Below are positions 11,481 through 23,321 of a stretch of DNA of 64,000 nucleotides, piece by piece. Both the position numbers and the translations under genes were made by a program. The stretch is from positions 13,356,917-13,420,916 of the forward strand of contig NC_092571.1 of NCBI RefSeq assembly GCF_037975245.1. Direction: 5' to 3'. Numbering within the stretch: position 1 is the first letter of the stretch; the number at the start of each line of letters is the position of its first letter. Below the pieces are notes generated by a model, which worked only from the letters and a program-made list of their open reading frames with translations, ran no database searches and was not told the DNA's origin. This DNA is from Apostichopus japonicus. Its lineage: Eukaryota > Echinodermata > Holothuroidea > Aspidochirotida > Stichopodidae.

Positions 11481-13660
11481 TAAAAGCACCTGCAAACAAC
11501 ATAGCAATATGCTGACTTGTTTGAATGCGGTCCGTCAAATCGACGAAACCTACTACCGACTATGTCTGGTTAAAGAAAATAAAATATATAAAAAATGATT
11601 GCGTTTTGAGATAAATGTCAAACCGAGAGTTGAAATGTTCAATAAAATACATGAATTCGTTTGCTGTTATACCTGGAATGTGTTGAAAAGAACCCCTTCA
11701 AAGCAAAATCCCTACTTGTCCGATACAATTGTCAATCACTTAATTGATCAGTTTTTTTTTTCGTTTTTTAACATTGTTTGACCTTGTAGAAATAAGCAAC
11801 AATCAATGAATGAAGAAATTTCCTCGAATCAAAACAAACGATTCAACTTGTTTGCCTGTATGTAGGAAAAACATGAGAACATGTAAAACATGTAGAAAAG
11901 AGAATTACACTTCTGGGTTTTACTTTCACAATTCAAAGCATAACAAGCTTGAAGACGCTGGAATTACATTTTCTCACGAATGGCATTTATAAGGATTCTT
12001 TAAGAAAAGTATAGTGGAATAACTTGTGTTTAAATGCTTTTAGAAGGTATGACAAATGAATCCTTCTTATCGGTACACTTCACTTTTGAAAACTTTCTTT
12101 GAATTTTTGTCTGACCTTACAGTGTTCGATGACGATATTAATGTGGTGATTGTATTCATTGATCGATTAGCATTACACTTACTTTCGTGAACAATTACTA
12201 GTTATAGGAAAAATGTCTAGCAATTATGTTCTTTTGAGAAAATTTTATTAAAAAACTATAATAACTATAATATCGTAAAATTTGCCTACTTCCTTCCAAC
12301 GCATGAAAAATCAGCATTTGAACGTCTGCATACCGTCCGAAATAAGTGTTTCGAGTGAAAAGAGATAATAAATCTTATTTCTTTTAAATAGTACTCGCAC
12401 TTTTTTTAAAAAGTTAATTATTATTAACACCAAATCACATTTCCTTCGATTGGAAAAGTGAGCTTTTGTGAGCTAGATGAAAGTTTTATTTGATTCTCGT
12501 TTTAAGCGGAACTAAACTAAATGATGTTATTTCTGTTTTTAGAACATCAAAAAAGATGGTCTCTCTGTCTAAATCACTTCAAAATAATAAATGACTTGTT
12601 GGGATAAATAAAAATTAAACCATGTCTGTTCTTTTTCTGATGATCCTATGCTAGCAAGAAGACTAAAACTTTGATGATCTTCCAGGCAAGATTAGAGCGA
12701 ATTGCATAGTTACATAATGATAAGGTCACATGAGATGTAGTTCCCTAACACTGCATTTCCAGAGAAACTGTTAGATGTACTGCAGTGATAGTGCTTGAGA
12801 TGACAGTGCCATGGATTCAGTTGTAAGTATTTGGGATTATCAACGTCCTACACAAATACTGACATTTAACAAAACATAATATACAGCTTCTTTTAGTCAA
12901 TAGTTGTGACTAAAGCACCAAACAGTTTAGTTTATGATGTTTCCATATTATTTGTTCCATATATTTAATTATTTTGGGAGTAGTAGATCCCTTTAAAGCT
13001 GTGGTGAATATAACTTGCATCTTCCCTCGTCCATCTCACAACAAGCCCATGAGATCATTACGTCTTGCCTCCCCCCTCACAGGAACTGTTAGGTCACAAA
13101 CACGTTTTTCATATCACGTCATGAGAATTAAGCTTCAAGTATTCTAAAAGTTTGTCAAGAGTATCTTCTAGACTGATATTTTAAATCCAACTATGAATCC
13201 TAGGATGCCATTACAATATCGGGACACCATACTGAAAAAAAAAATTCTCCGGATTATGCAATTTGTAACGTGGAAATACCAACAATTTGCTTAGGTTTTG
13301 TTCCCCAAAACTTTCACAGTATTTAATACCTATACGTTGTAAATGTTTCTGTACGTTTAGGTTGAACGATTGCAAATAATATGTACAAAAAAGTAAGGTT
13401 GCATCTTGAATGAGTTTTACAAATGTGGTGACTCAGGAACAGGACCTCTCCCTCTCTCCATTATATTTAAGGTCAGAGAAACTGGAGAAACAAAAACACG
13501 CGTAAAAAATATTTATTACAGCTTTATACTTTAGTATGCTTCATAAACTATGTTGTTTGTATTGTTTCCTTTAGTATTTGGAAAGTGGGTTCAGATATTG
13601 TCTGCCAGCAATGTTCTTACTAGCTTCATAAAATACAAATATCGTAGAGTGATGACTAAC
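11480..13660. repeat. Non-coding DNA paralogous to 48.0-50.4 kb
   Basis: No gene is supported. 11.6-12.6 kb aligns with 48.05-49.05 kb, and 12.7-13.66 kb with 49.15-50.41 kb. Position 12770 (CAGAGAAACTGTTAGATG) is the unoccupied version of the site where unit B has a 192-bp LINE 3' piece (49241-49432). Unit B also has about 2 kb (46.1-48.0 kb, with Ig copy 5) that is absent here near 11.5 kb. Confidence 0.6.
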
Positions 13661-13972
13661 CTTGATCGGTTCTAGAGATGTTAAATTCACATCTGTCAGC
13701 GTACTGTGACGTAGTTTGGGACTCCAACGGTTCCTGAGTAGCAATGCATCCAATGGTTGAGTTCTGATCACAAGAAGTAACGTACACTGAAAGCTCTTTG
13801 GTTCCGTTATTATCTGTGTAATGTTTCTGATAATCACAGCCCTCGGGTTTGATTACTTCCAGATTTATCGGTGGATACCCGTCTGTTATTGAACAAGATA
13901 GGACGACGTGGTATGATGCAGATGGAGATGAGGAGGGGCCTTCACAAACAAGAGGTGTAGGAGGCTGGTAGA
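13661..13972 (-). CDS. Ig2-only exon (IgSF copy 1), possibly pseudogenic
   Basis: A 312-nt symmetrical phase 1-1 block between an acceptor-like CACTTCTTTACAG and a donor AAG|GTTAGT. The frame is open and encodes a C2-like Ig domain matching copies 3 and 8: PPTPLVC, SCSITDGYPPINLE, an N-glycosylation site (NGT), TSCDQNSTIGC and ADRCEF. The 5' side (13973 to about 14160) still resembles the end of the first Ig domain but has a one-base deletion next to TDDNS and no start, so the ancestral fused exon is broken. Either it survives as an Ig2-only exon using the internal acceptor, or it is a truncated pseudogene. Copy 6 (50416-50727) has the same length and structure. Confidence 0.5.
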
Positions 13973-14160
13973 CTGTAAAGAAGTGATAGGTGTGATGAGA
14001 GTAAAGAGTATACGGGAGTTATCATCAGTCAATGATAGACGATAAAGTACAAACATCGTCTCGTTGAAGATTGAAGATGGAGTAAGTGAAATCAGCCGTT
14101 GTAACTCAAGGAAGGTAGCACGAGTAATCCTCATTAACTTAAGTAAATTTTTATTGACAG
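13973..14160 (-). pseudogene. Remnant of first Ig domain upstream of copy 1
   Basis: On the minus strand the sequence encodes pieces of the V-like domain end (LSLTDDNS preceded by a damaged ILNLQ region). A one-base deletion relative to copies 3 and 8 shifts the frame before the YTLYSHHTYH equivalent. Homology fades near 14160, where the rest of the domain and the signal peptide should be. Confidence 0.6.
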
Positions 14161-14518
14161 CGAACATTTCCTCCTTTACCTTCATTATACAAGAAATGAC
14201 ATTGCCAATTAAAATTTGCCGACATAATGTGGAGCTAGAAATGTAATATAGCAATATTACGTTAAATCACAATATTTAAGTGGTGCACTCGTTAAATACA
14301 ATGCAAGGACTTAATGTAAAGAATGTAAAAGAAACTGGCGATGCTCTCACATGCAATATCAGACTTAACATAACTCCGTGAGCATTCTACCTTAATCAGC
14401 TATGAATAATTGACGAATTTTTCCACAATGTGACGTTACATTGTAGACATTCACCTACACCTCATCAAATGCATGACTAAGTTAGATATATTTCATCTAA
14501 AGCATTTAGCAAAAGTAT
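14160..14518. other. Non-coding spacer paralogous to 50.87-51.09 kb
   Basis: Nothing recognisable beyond the unit A / unit B match (shared ATGCAATATCAGACTTAACA and TGTGACGTTACATTGTAGAC). Confidence 0.5.
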
Positions 14519-15420
14519 TAACTAGACATGACTGTGTCACCGAAGTGACACGGACCCAGCCATTTATCCTTTCATTGCCTTTGACCCTAAATTTGTGTAT
14601 ACCTCATAGACACTGGTGAAAAGCAATGCATAATGTGTTAGTCGCATTATCATAGGCATCGGAGTGATTTGACCTTTAACCCCTTAACCATAGGTTGGAC
14701 GAAGAGGCCACTGTGGACAATTTTGGATGTCTGCCAAAGGTGAACATGTTGACACTGTTACTTTTGCCATTTGAGGTTGTTTGTGAATTGATCTTTCTTT
14801 GACCTTTGACCCATAACCATAGGTTGGACGAAGAGGTCACGGTGGACATTGTTTTATGTTTGTCCAAGGCCAACACATTGACACTGTTAATTTCATCATT
14901 TAGCTTGTTTTATATTTGACCTTGTTTTGACTCTTGTGACCCCAAATGACCTTTAATCAAAATTTCAAAAAATAAGTTTTGTAGAGTGCTTTAAGTTTAA
15001 TCATATGCACAAAACATATGATCAGGCTACGTAATCTGTAGGAGGAGTAGCGTTTTTTGTAAATTTTGCATCTTGACCTTTGACCCCTTAACCGTATGTC
15101 AGATGAAAAGGTCAATGTTGACTTTTCTTTATCTTTGGTCATAATCTACAAGATGAGATATTTAATTTTGCAATGTGAGCTTATTCTATTTGTTTTGCAC
15201 AGTTAACTATTTTGACCCTAGTGACCCCTGTGTGACCTTTGACCCCAAACTGGTCATGGCCTGAGGTACCTTTACTGTCAATGATTCTTGTGACTAAGTT
15301 TGGTGAACCACGGTAAAGGCATATACGAGCTATAGCGATTCCTGTGACAGAGAGAAGAAGCAGAAGAAACAGTAAGATAAAAGACCCAGCCCGCACTTTG
15401 TGCATGGCTGGGTAATAAAA
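14519..15420. mobile_element. ~900-bp non-autonomous element with terminal hairpins and DR1 sites
   Basis: Present in unit A but missing from the matching site in unit B (about 51103), so it is an insertion. The left end holds a hairpin GTGTCAC-CGAA-GTGACAC (about 14533-14550) followed by GACCCAGCC. The right end holds the hairpin ACCCAGCC...GGCTGGGT (15384-15413). No transposase frame is seen. The interior repeats the nuclear-receptor-type DR1 sequence TGACCTTTGACC at 14810, 15074 and 15233, with a variant at 14669, often next to CCATAGGTTGGACGAAGAGG. The transposition class is unknown; terminal hairpins without long inverted repeats would also suit a Helitron-like relic. Confidence 0.5.
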
Positions 15421-16363
15421 TACTCCCGGAATAACCCTTTCGAACCACTAATAATATACTATAATAGAATATCCTGTTTACATATAAAATCAACTATATT
15501 ATAATTATCGAATTTTTGAGATGCCACAAAAACGAGATTAAAACACATAGAAGTTATCCTTAATAATTTTGCACAGACTGAGAGAGTAAAACTGTATTTA
15601 ATGTATTAATAATCTTGTTATGAGTTCACTGTTGATGCATATACAGTTAGCAGACGTATCTGATACTTGAGTGAGTAGGGGATAAAAACATTGAAATACG
15701 AACATATTATAAGCAAGACAAGCAAGACTCATAGTTAAATTCGAATTACTTGTACTTGTTTGTAGATATGTTCATTGATGGCTATCGCCATCGGTAAAAG
15801 TATATTAAAAAGTAAAAAATGGCATATCAGACCTTGTTTTGAACTGCATGGACTGCTTTTTTATAAGTTTTTATTTTATTTTTATTCGTTTAAAGTGATA
15901 GTGTATGCCGTAAATTTAAAAACTACCAGCCCTACCGACGGAGGAATTATTCAAAATATGATACTAAAATTATCAGTATCCTACGAAATATAATTTTAAG
16001 TGATGAGTCAAAAATATATTCGATTCCGATCCACAAATATTCCACACATTTCATTTCTTTGTTTTTCTCCATAAATTAAGAAAAAACAAGAAATATCAAT
16101 GAAATTTGGTATAATAAAACATAAATCAATATCATCTCACAAAGTTGTTCTACGGAGTACTAAGCGTTTTATGATTGGTACCTGCATTCTTTTGTTCCGT
16201 TCAGTTACAACAGTTTACTTGGCCAATATTTCCCGTATTTTATCCAGCCAACTCCTCCCTTTCCATACAAAGTATGTGTATTGCCACTTAAAGCAGACAA
16301 GATATGAAAATGGTAAGACACCGGTGACCTAGAACGCTGGAAGCAGATAACGGTATGGCTTAC
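15421..16363. other. Non-coding spacer paralogous to 51.10-52.00 kb
   Basis: AT-rich with no supported gene. 15421-15760 matches 51103-51460, and 16150-16363 matches 51790-52000, just downstream of Ig copies 2 and 7. Confidence 0.5.
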
Positions 16364-17124
16364 CTGGATATGTCTTTGGAAATTCCCAAGCACAACTATC
16401 AGAGAAACCTGTGATGGACATGAAGTGTAAGTTTCCCTGGGTAGCCAAACAGCCCACTGTTGAATTACCACTACACGAGGAAATATAAATCTTTAACACA
16501 TTATCATTACCGTCACGTGAATAATGCTTCTTAAAACTACAGTCTTTTGGTTCAATAACGTGCAAGTCTACAACTGGATATGCGTCTGAAATGGAACATG
16601 TCAGTTCAAATTTATAGTCATTATTCGGATATAAAGTTAGATTTTTCCTTTCACATAGGAGAGGTGTTGTGACGGTAAGTGTGTTGAACGAGAAGTATGT
16701 TATTGACATAATCGAACAATGACACATGGTAGGTTCCAGCATCTTCCGGTTTCAGGTTTAGGATTGAAAAACCAAAGTCATAAAAGTACGATGGATAATC
16801 TCCGTGTGAGTATTCTACTTGAAATAAATAACGATTGACTGTATGATCATCATCATCCAACCAGAACAGCTCAGTGTAAGCAAAAGTACGGGTAGATGTT
16901 TCTCCGGTGTGGGCCATCTCGGTGAAGTTCAACTCTAATCGAAATATATATATATATGGAAAGGAAATATCTCGAAAGGCAAAGTCACATCCTACAACCG
17001 AATAGCAGTCTGTTGATCTGAAAGCTGGTCCATCTTGACAATAAAAATCACCATCGGTACACTTGGAATATGACATTAACAAAAATACAACAAAGAAGAA
17101 AACAGAAAAATGTAAAATCTCCAT
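16364..17124 (-). pseudogene. IgSF receptor exon, copy 2, frameshifted
   Basis: Start codon at 17124, donor CCAG|GTAAGC at 16364. The first frame encodes a signal peptide (about residues 1-22), the four-Cys block (C-x6-C-QDG...DC-YSVVGC-DF), a YIYI loop encoded by an AT tract (16944-16957), N-F-T glycosylation site, RYLFQVEY, and the strand-F-like motif EDAGTYHV. A net 20-base deletion near 16675, relative to copy 7, shifts the frame between the domains. The second Ig domain stays open in another frame (PLLCERKNLTL, LTCSISDAYPVVDLHV, SCSGNSTVGC). As written it cannot encode both domains. The relative positions and donor match copies 3 and 8. Confidence 0.8.
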
Positions 17125-17639
17125 TATTAAAGACTTCTTATCTTTACAATGTTTACGCTGTTCGTTATAACAACCGTTGATTAGCTCTGCAATGTAGTCT
17201 CCTTTCGATAGAAACCAATAGTAGACAGTGGGTATTCTAGAAGAGATTAAGGTTCGTGCGCATGCTCGGAAGCGCTCAAAACATGGTATATCACTATAGC
17301 CACGCGTCTAAGATCGCCGTTACTAAAAAGTGAAATAAAATATTTTTAACAGTCTTTTCAATGAATTTATTTATTTTCCAACGTATTCGTCTGAGCCTCT
17401 TTCGTTAACATGAAGGTTTCCTGATGTGAAGTGGTTGGTAGTTGTAGTTACTATGGAAAATTGAAACAAGGATGGCATCTTACTTACACATATTTGACAC
17501 AATTCCTAGAACATCCGGGTTCTTTTCATACATGTCAGCAGTTATTTCCATGATAATAAACTGAAATCAGTTTACTCAGAACTACCTGTCATCGCTTTTA
17601 AAAGACCCAGCAACCAACGGGATATTTTAGTTTGGGCAT
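17125..17639. other. Upstream flank of copy 2
   Basis: 17125-17220 is conserved upstream of copy 7 (52759-52860; for example CTTATCTTTACAATGTTTAC), so it may carry the promoter and 5' UTR. 17455-17560 also matches 52865-52950. No gene is seen. Confidence 0.4.
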
Positions 17640-18290
17640 CTTTTCGGGATGACACCCCACCAAGGGAAAGCAAAATAGAAATTACAGGATCATCGCCCTA
17701 TACGCAAAATTGCAAAACGTGTCGATTCGACTGGGGCCTTTCAGAACAACTAAACCAAACGCACGGTCCAAATTCGGCACAAAATTAACTGCCTATCCAA
17801 AAATATCAGTTACCTCATCTACTGCAATATTTGTAACTTACATTACGTTGGAGAGTAAAAACCACTCTAAAAATGAGAATGACACATAGATCGGCGATCA
17901 AAACAAAAAAGATCAACCAACCTGTTGCAAATCACTTCAATCTCCAAAATCATTCAATTCAGAATTTGCGTGTTATTGCCATCGACCAAAACGATTCTTG
18001 GACAGATAAATCTAGGGAGGGAACAAAAAATTTTTGGGAACAAAACCTAAAGACCACGGCACCATTCGGTTTAAACATCAGAAACGATTTGCCGTCCCAG
18101 ATAAACCAAAACAATTCCTTTGCAATGACGACGGAATTTGATTAAAATAATCCGACGCGGATAAAAACTAATCCGAATTTCTAAAACTTCTTCTCCATTC
18201 AGCAGAAATCAGTAAGTCGCTTTGACTCTACAAGAATGCCGACAATGTTCTCTATAAAATAGTTTCCATTCCTGCTACTCCTTGTCACTT
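17640..18290 (+). mobile_element. Penelope-like element relic with GIY-YIG endonuclease end
   Basis: Broken plus-strand frames resemble the C-terminal GIY-YIG endonuclease of EN-containing Penelope-like elements: SYLIYCNICNLHYVGE in one frame, then in another MTHRSAIKT, INQPVANHFNLQNHS, an acidic WEQNL stretch and APFGLN, the usual end (H...I...PV..HFN...H..., then P.GLN). A stop and a frame change separate the two halves. The reverse transcriptase is absent. Unit B lacks this insert between 52.95 and 53.2 kb. It belongs to a different Penelope branch from the 28.9-32.2 kb element, whose ORF has no such domain. Confidence 0.7.
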
Positions 18291-18899
18291 TCGGTGATCA
18301 TGCATGAAGATCTAGTTTTGCTCGAAAACTCAACAAAAACCAAACATTGGCTGTTTTACTTCCAATTACTTACCTAATTTAATTATTGTATATCTCTCGA
18401 GATCCAGCCTTTCTCTAAATGCAGCATAATTGTTTAGCAGTTTTTTCGTTATTTCTATATACATATACATATATACATATATATATATATGCATGTAGTT
18501 TTATTTTCAAGTCATTCTCACAGTATTGTGATATATATAGATATAGATATATGGATAGATAGATATATATATAGATAGATATAGAGATAGATAGATATAT
18601 AGAAATATAGATATAGAGATATATAGATATAAAGTTGCTTGACAGGAGGGAAATGCAATACATTTTTGAAAAAACAAGTCCTTCAATATTTTGTTATATG
18701 TCTCATGTACCGATTTGTGATTTTTTTTTATCTACATCCAAATCTTTGACTTTCTTGTAACAGACTGTTGAGGAAGGCAGTATTTCGCTAGTTATATATT
18801 TCTCCATACCCTTAACAACGGGTAGAACAGTTACATGTTTGCCCTCTTCTTCCTCTGCGATTCCTCCCGTCACGTGACGTTAACTATTACGCAATAGTA
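18291..18899. repeat. AT-rich spacer with (TATAGA)/(ATAG)-type microsatellite
   Basis: 18455-18640 is simple sequence made of TATA, ATAG and ATATAG units. The open frame across it (poly I/Y/S) is an artefact. The rest shows nothing recognisable. Confidence 0.85.
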
Positions 18900-19879
18900 C
18901 TTGTTACTAATTTCTACCCCTTTTGAGAAGGAAAATGGACGCGGAATTAGATTTCCCTTGACCTTTAAGTAGCTCCTGTAGGCATACATGTGACTTGGAA
19001 AATAAAAACAAGACATATTAGACAGGAAAAGAAAACGATGGTTCAATATTTTAGCAAAATGAGTTGTTGGGCTCCCGGAATACATTCCGAGAAGCCATCA
19101 TTGTATATCGTTAGTACTGGTAGTATTCAACATATTAGATTTATGAGTAATATACGTTATTGTTGACTCATAGCAGTTGTTTGTTCTCTTTTATCCAGGA
19201 TGACGTTATTTGACAAGTTGCTCTTGAAAATTTCAGTTAAAAAGAAAAAAATCAGTGACTCATTACTTTACGAATTACATTGGTTGTTTTGGTACAAAAG
19301 AGGCAAGGGGGAAGGAAATTACAAGCTGAACGAGAAAGATAGAATGTTCTTTAAAATAATTTCAAAAATCGACGCTTTTCACAATGATATGCTAGAAAGA
19401 AAATGAGAACATTTTGTACTTAATCGCCATGGACTGAACAAATTGAAAGAACCTTCAACGAACAGAATTTATACTAAAACCAAAAGGCAGAAATATACAG
19501 TGACCATGTGAAGACGAGGCTGAATGAAACCATATGCAGTAGATGTGAAATAGACGTAAACACTTAAGAGAATATAGATGATTCTAACTGTTATTAATTT
19601 TGTTGTTGCTTATAATTATATTTCACATTGAAATTCATATACCCTCTTTGTCCTTCTTTATGCCCTTGTCGAATGCTTTACAAATTAGCCTGACAATAAC
19701 AAATATGATATAAGGAGTGAGACGTCAGATTACCAGAATACACTACCCACTTACTGAACAAGGATAATGGGTTTTAAATTGCCTATCGAATTTTACTTTA
19801 CAGAAATCGTACGTAGTTAAATTTTAAGTGGTGAGTGCTGGGAGATCATAATACTGATAAAAGTAAATATAGAACTTAC
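18900..19879. repeat. Non-coding DNA, three copies in the window
   Basis: 18.98-19.46 kb matches 53.24-53.78 kb, and 19.08-19.20 kb is found again at 61.70-61.84 kb next to the start of unit C (shared CATATTAGATTTATGAGTAA). 19.73-19.88 kb matches both 53.86-53.95 kb and 54.95-55.08 kb. The 68-codon plus-strand frame at 19200-19406 is not kept in unit B, so I do not call it a gene. Confidence 0.55.
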
Positions 19880-20073
19880 TAACTGACAATGTATTGCAGG
19901 TTCTCCACATCATGGATGTTAACTGAATATTGTAGATATTTTCTTATAGTAAACGTAGAGAAAAGATTGTCGCTCATTCCAATATTATTTAAATATGCCA
20001 TGAACTCTCCCTTAATGTTTGCAAATTCGATACACACCAAAACCCACACAAATGACAACAGTCCAATTTCCAT
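19880..20073 (-). CDS. Signal-peptide exon candidate
   Basis: Starts with ATG at 20073 and encodes a classic signal peptide (hydrophobic SFVWVLVCIEFA at about residues 7-18), then a hydrophilic stretch, reaching a donor-like TTA|GTAAGT at 19880 (phase 2). In unit B the aligned region (about 55088-55262) has a better phase-1 donor just after the signal peptide (AGG|GTGAGT) but has lost the ATG; here that donor reads GGAGAG. The ancestral exon was probably a 64-nt signal-peptide exon ending in phase 1, the phase needed by the Ig exon of copy 5. Current function is doubtful. Confidence 0.4.
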
Positions 20074-20379
20074 ACAAGAACATGTTGCCTCAACTAAGTC
20101 AATACATCAATCATTAAAGACTATTGGCACTTCCCTCATTTTATATTAATACTTGCTAAAGTTTCAACATTCTATAGGCTCTTAGGTCAATGCCTATATG
20201 AATCCTGCAATGGTGTCGTAAATTTGCTGTATCTAACAATATATGTTATAGCATTCTATGTTCTAATATAGCTTATATTCGTCACACTGCATGCGGTTTT
20301 CCGTTCCTTAAAATTACATATGAAGACTATGAATCAACATTGTACTAACGTACTCCTGTGTTTGTACGGTAATGGAGCT

Positions 20380-20560
20380 TATGGTCAGGAAAAAGAAGTC
20401 CCTTGACCACACCCACCAGCCCACTGACTTCGGAGCAACGCGTGCAAGGAAACACTTTGAAAGAGCTAAAAGTCATATTGGGTTAAAATTGTGTACTCTA
20501 ATAATAACAGGGAACTAGCAGTTAGAAAAGTACATTGCTTGTGTTGTTGCGATTTAGTAT
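20380..20560 (+). other. Conserved segment shared with 55.58-55.79 kb
   Basis: About 180 bp stays well conserved between units while the flanks diverge. The plus-strand frame reads SLDHTHQPTDF, TRARKHFERAKSHIG and LKLC in both, but with a stop (TAG at about 20517) here and none in unit B. I do not recognise it. It may be a remnant exon or a conserved non-coding element lying downstream of Ig copies 3 and 8. Confidence 0.35.
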
Positions 20561-20707
20561 TCCCAAATTGTTTTAGTCTGAAACATTTTCTAAGTGAGTG
20601 GGTTAATTTCATATGTTAGGCGATGTCTTAAAAAATGATGAATAGACAGTTTTCTCTTTCAAAGCATTTGCGTACACGGTTAATAAAATAAATGACAAAA
20701 TACTCAC

Positions 20708-21548
20708 ATGGATTACTTTTAGAGATGTTAAATTCACATCTGTCCGAATACTGCGGTGTAGTAAGAGACGCCATCGTTTCCTGTGTAGCCGTGCATCCAA
20801 CAGTTGAGTTCTCATCACAAGACGTAATGTCAACAGAAAGCTCTTGAGTACCGTTATTATCTGTGTAATGTTTCTGAAAATCACATCCCTCGGGCTCAAT
20901 CATTTCCAGATTTATCGGTGGAAACCCGTTTGTTATTGAACAAGATATAGTTATGTGGTAAGAACCAGATGGGGATGAGGAGGGGCCTTGACAAACAAGA
21001 GGTGTAGGAGGCTGGTAGACTGTAAAGAGATGATAGGTGTGATGAGAGTAAAGTGTATACGGAGAGTTATCATCAGTCAATGACAGATGATAAGTACCGG
21101 AATCCTGTCGTTGAAGGTTCAAGATGGAGAAAGAGAAATCAACCTTAGTAACTTCAGGCCAGTCGTAGGATAGATCTTCCTCGATATAGTCTACTTTTAC
21201 TTGAAATAAATATCGATTGACTGTCTGATTCAGTCTTCTTTGTATACCATTGTAGGAGTAAGTTCCTTTAGATGGAACGTCTCCATTAGTACGTCCAGTA
21301 AAGTTCATTGCTACTCGCAAACCATATATATATATAGATCCATATATGGTTTTGATATATAATTCAATATTGTCTTCATTAACTTGAATATCCGGGAACG
21401 AGAAGTCACAAGCTAGCATAGCGTAGCATTCCTTTGAATTTATTGTTTGTCCTTCTGTGCAGTGATAGTTACAACCGATTACGTTACAAGTATATAATAC
21501 CAGGAAGATGGCAAGATGAAAGAACTTTGAAACAATGAAACCATCCAT
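20708..21548 (-). CDS. IgSF receptor exon, copy 3 (signal peptide + two Ig domains)
   Basis: An intact 841-nt first coding exon, ATG at 21548, donor CCAT|GTGAGT at 20708, phase 1. It encodes about 280 residues. Residues 1-25 are a signal peptide. The V-like domain has Cys26, Cys30, Cys41 and Cys47 near its start, an AT-encoded loop (IYIYG), glycosylation sites (NFT, NQT), RYLFQV and DSGTYHLSL, where the usual strand-F Cys is replaced. The C2-like second domain has PPTPLVC, ISCSITNGFPP, GCDFQ, TSCDENSTVGC and DRCEF. There is no TM segment in the exon; the nearest candidate is the phase-compatible TM exon at 10244. Closest relative is copy 8, same length. Likely a cell-surface recognition or adhesion molecule; the ligand is unknown. 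Confidence 0.85.
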
Positions 21549-22943
21549 GCTTTTAATAACTAACGATTTTTAAAGTTGTCAAACGTCGCAGACGTGCGTT
21601 TGTGCCTATATTTGCATGAAAACTCATATAGCCTAGAGATAGAAAGTGATCTTTGTTACAACGCGCATGCGTTAATTCCTTTCAACTGTGCCTGTCTGGA
21701 AAATATATTTCCGACGTGACAACATGCACGCACGAGTGTGTGTCGAATTTTACACATCGCTTTGATTGTTGTATTTTTAACTTGAGCAGTTATATTAGCT
21801 AAGAAGTAGGCTAATGATTTTAATATAACATTGTTATTTAATGACAAACATATTTGTTGAAGGGTGAGTGGAGTGGGAGAAAAAACAGAGAATGAGAATG
21901 CAACGTGGAGCTTAAAATGAAGCACTGACAGGGCATCAGCATATAGACATTATCTTCATCATGTTAAAGTGATACATTTATCAAAAACGGAATGACTGTA
22001 CCTGAAAGTGATGATGCTCTCACGTGAAACCTTGAACTTAAATCGTTAGCATTCTATTTTAATCTGCTCTGGTGACCTGACGAGTGAATTCAAAATGTGA
22101 TGCAACAGTGTAGATAAGAGCTTATCAGCAATTGAAGGCTAAAGTATCATCTTCCAAATGAGGTATTAACAACAAATCCGGATTTACTATTATGTTGTTT
22201 TTTTGTTTTTTTGTGGGGCTTTATATTTCACGACCAGGGGAATTAATATATTCATGGTTCTCGATCATCCGCATCGAATTACTTTTAGTGTTACTTTATC
22301 ACAGTTTAAATGCAACAGGCTCGTGGATTCATATGGTAGGAAGATTAGTAAAACGCCACTTACAAATGTTAAGCCTTTATTTACCTTCCCTTCAATATTG
22401 AATAATTTATGGAATATAATTAATCACATTGTTCATTGTGCCGTTATCGGGTAGCTTATATTTACTATGCACACCTCGATAACGAGAGTCCCAGCCGGCT
22501 TAGAACTCAATTCGTTTTCAAAGAATATTGCAAAACTTTGTCAAAGAACTGAACATCAGTCTCCATTTCGATGGTCCTCTAACCCACCTTATCTAATAAC
22601 CATCCGTATATAATGGTAGTTCTATAATGTGGAAATATATTCAAATTCACTTCAGAAAACGAAAAAAACACATGATGCCATCCTTGTTAAGGAATAGTTA
22701 AAGTGGTTTCTTATGAAACTGTATTTTTCGCAAACATCTAATCATTTGGATATTTCTGTCCGTTTTTTTTTTCAATCAAAGTAACTTCTTACATCAATGC
22801 ATGTAAGGAATTTTAACATTTACAGTCACGTTTTGCCAGATGTTTTAATGATTTTGATTACTCTGAACATGTGTCTCTAACACTCGATGGCTTTTATTCA
22901 TACATAGATAGGTATGAGTAGATAAATGTTAGGTAGAGCTTAC
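21549..22943. repeat. Upstream flank of copy 3, paralogous to 56.77-58.32 kb
   Basis: No gene. The first ~60 bp upstream of the start is strongly conserved upstream of copy 8 (shared CGTCGCAGACGTGCGTTTGT), a candidate promoter/5' UTR. The rest aligns with unit B throughout; unit B has about 150 bp extra near 57.08-57.23 kb. Confidence 0.55.
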
Positions 22944-23321
22944 CAAATAGACGGATATTTAGGATTGAGAAATCAAAGTTAAAAAAGCGATCCCGATGGT
23001 CACGATAAAGGTATTCAATTTAGAATAGATAACGATCATAAGTAAGATCCTCATTCCGCCAGAACATTCCAGAGTAAAGAAATGGAGCTCGAAGAACATC
23101 ATCATCGGTAGCCAGCTCGGTGAAGTTCAAATCTAATCTATATAAATATATATGGAAATGAAATATTTGGAAACGATAAGTCACAGTCTACTACCACATA
23201 ACAGTCTGTTGAATTTACTGTAGGTCCATCTTGACAGTGAGAAACACAATCAGTATCTTCCGAAAATGAAAATGTGATCAGAAAAATTAAAAAAACAATG
23301 TAAAACAGGTACAAATCCCAT
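22944..23321 (-). pseudogene. IgSF receptor exon, copy 4, broken
   Basis: The counterpart of copy 9. The expected ATG is at 23321 and the donor TTTG|GTAAGC at 22944. An extra T in the signal-peptide T-run shifts the frame (the alternative frame reads FLIFLITFSFSEDTDC). The AT loop tract (23139-23153) is two bases shorter than in copy 9, giving a stop after SFPYIFI. About 107 bp of the domain end, including the strand-F motif, is deleted. The four-Cys block (C-x3-C-QDGP...DC-YVVVDC-DL) is still readable. Confidence 0.8.

Noticed and set aside
11810-11992. 60-codon plus-strand frame with a CKTCRKEN stretch
   Set aside because: No counterpart frame in unit B at about 48.2 kb, too short and without recognisable domain.
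14064-14246. 60-codon plus-strand frame
   Set aside because: It is antisense to the first-Ig remnant of copy 1.
18415-18663. 82-codon minus-strand frame rich in I, Y and S
   Set aside because: It runs through the TATAGA/ATAG microsatellite and has no other support.
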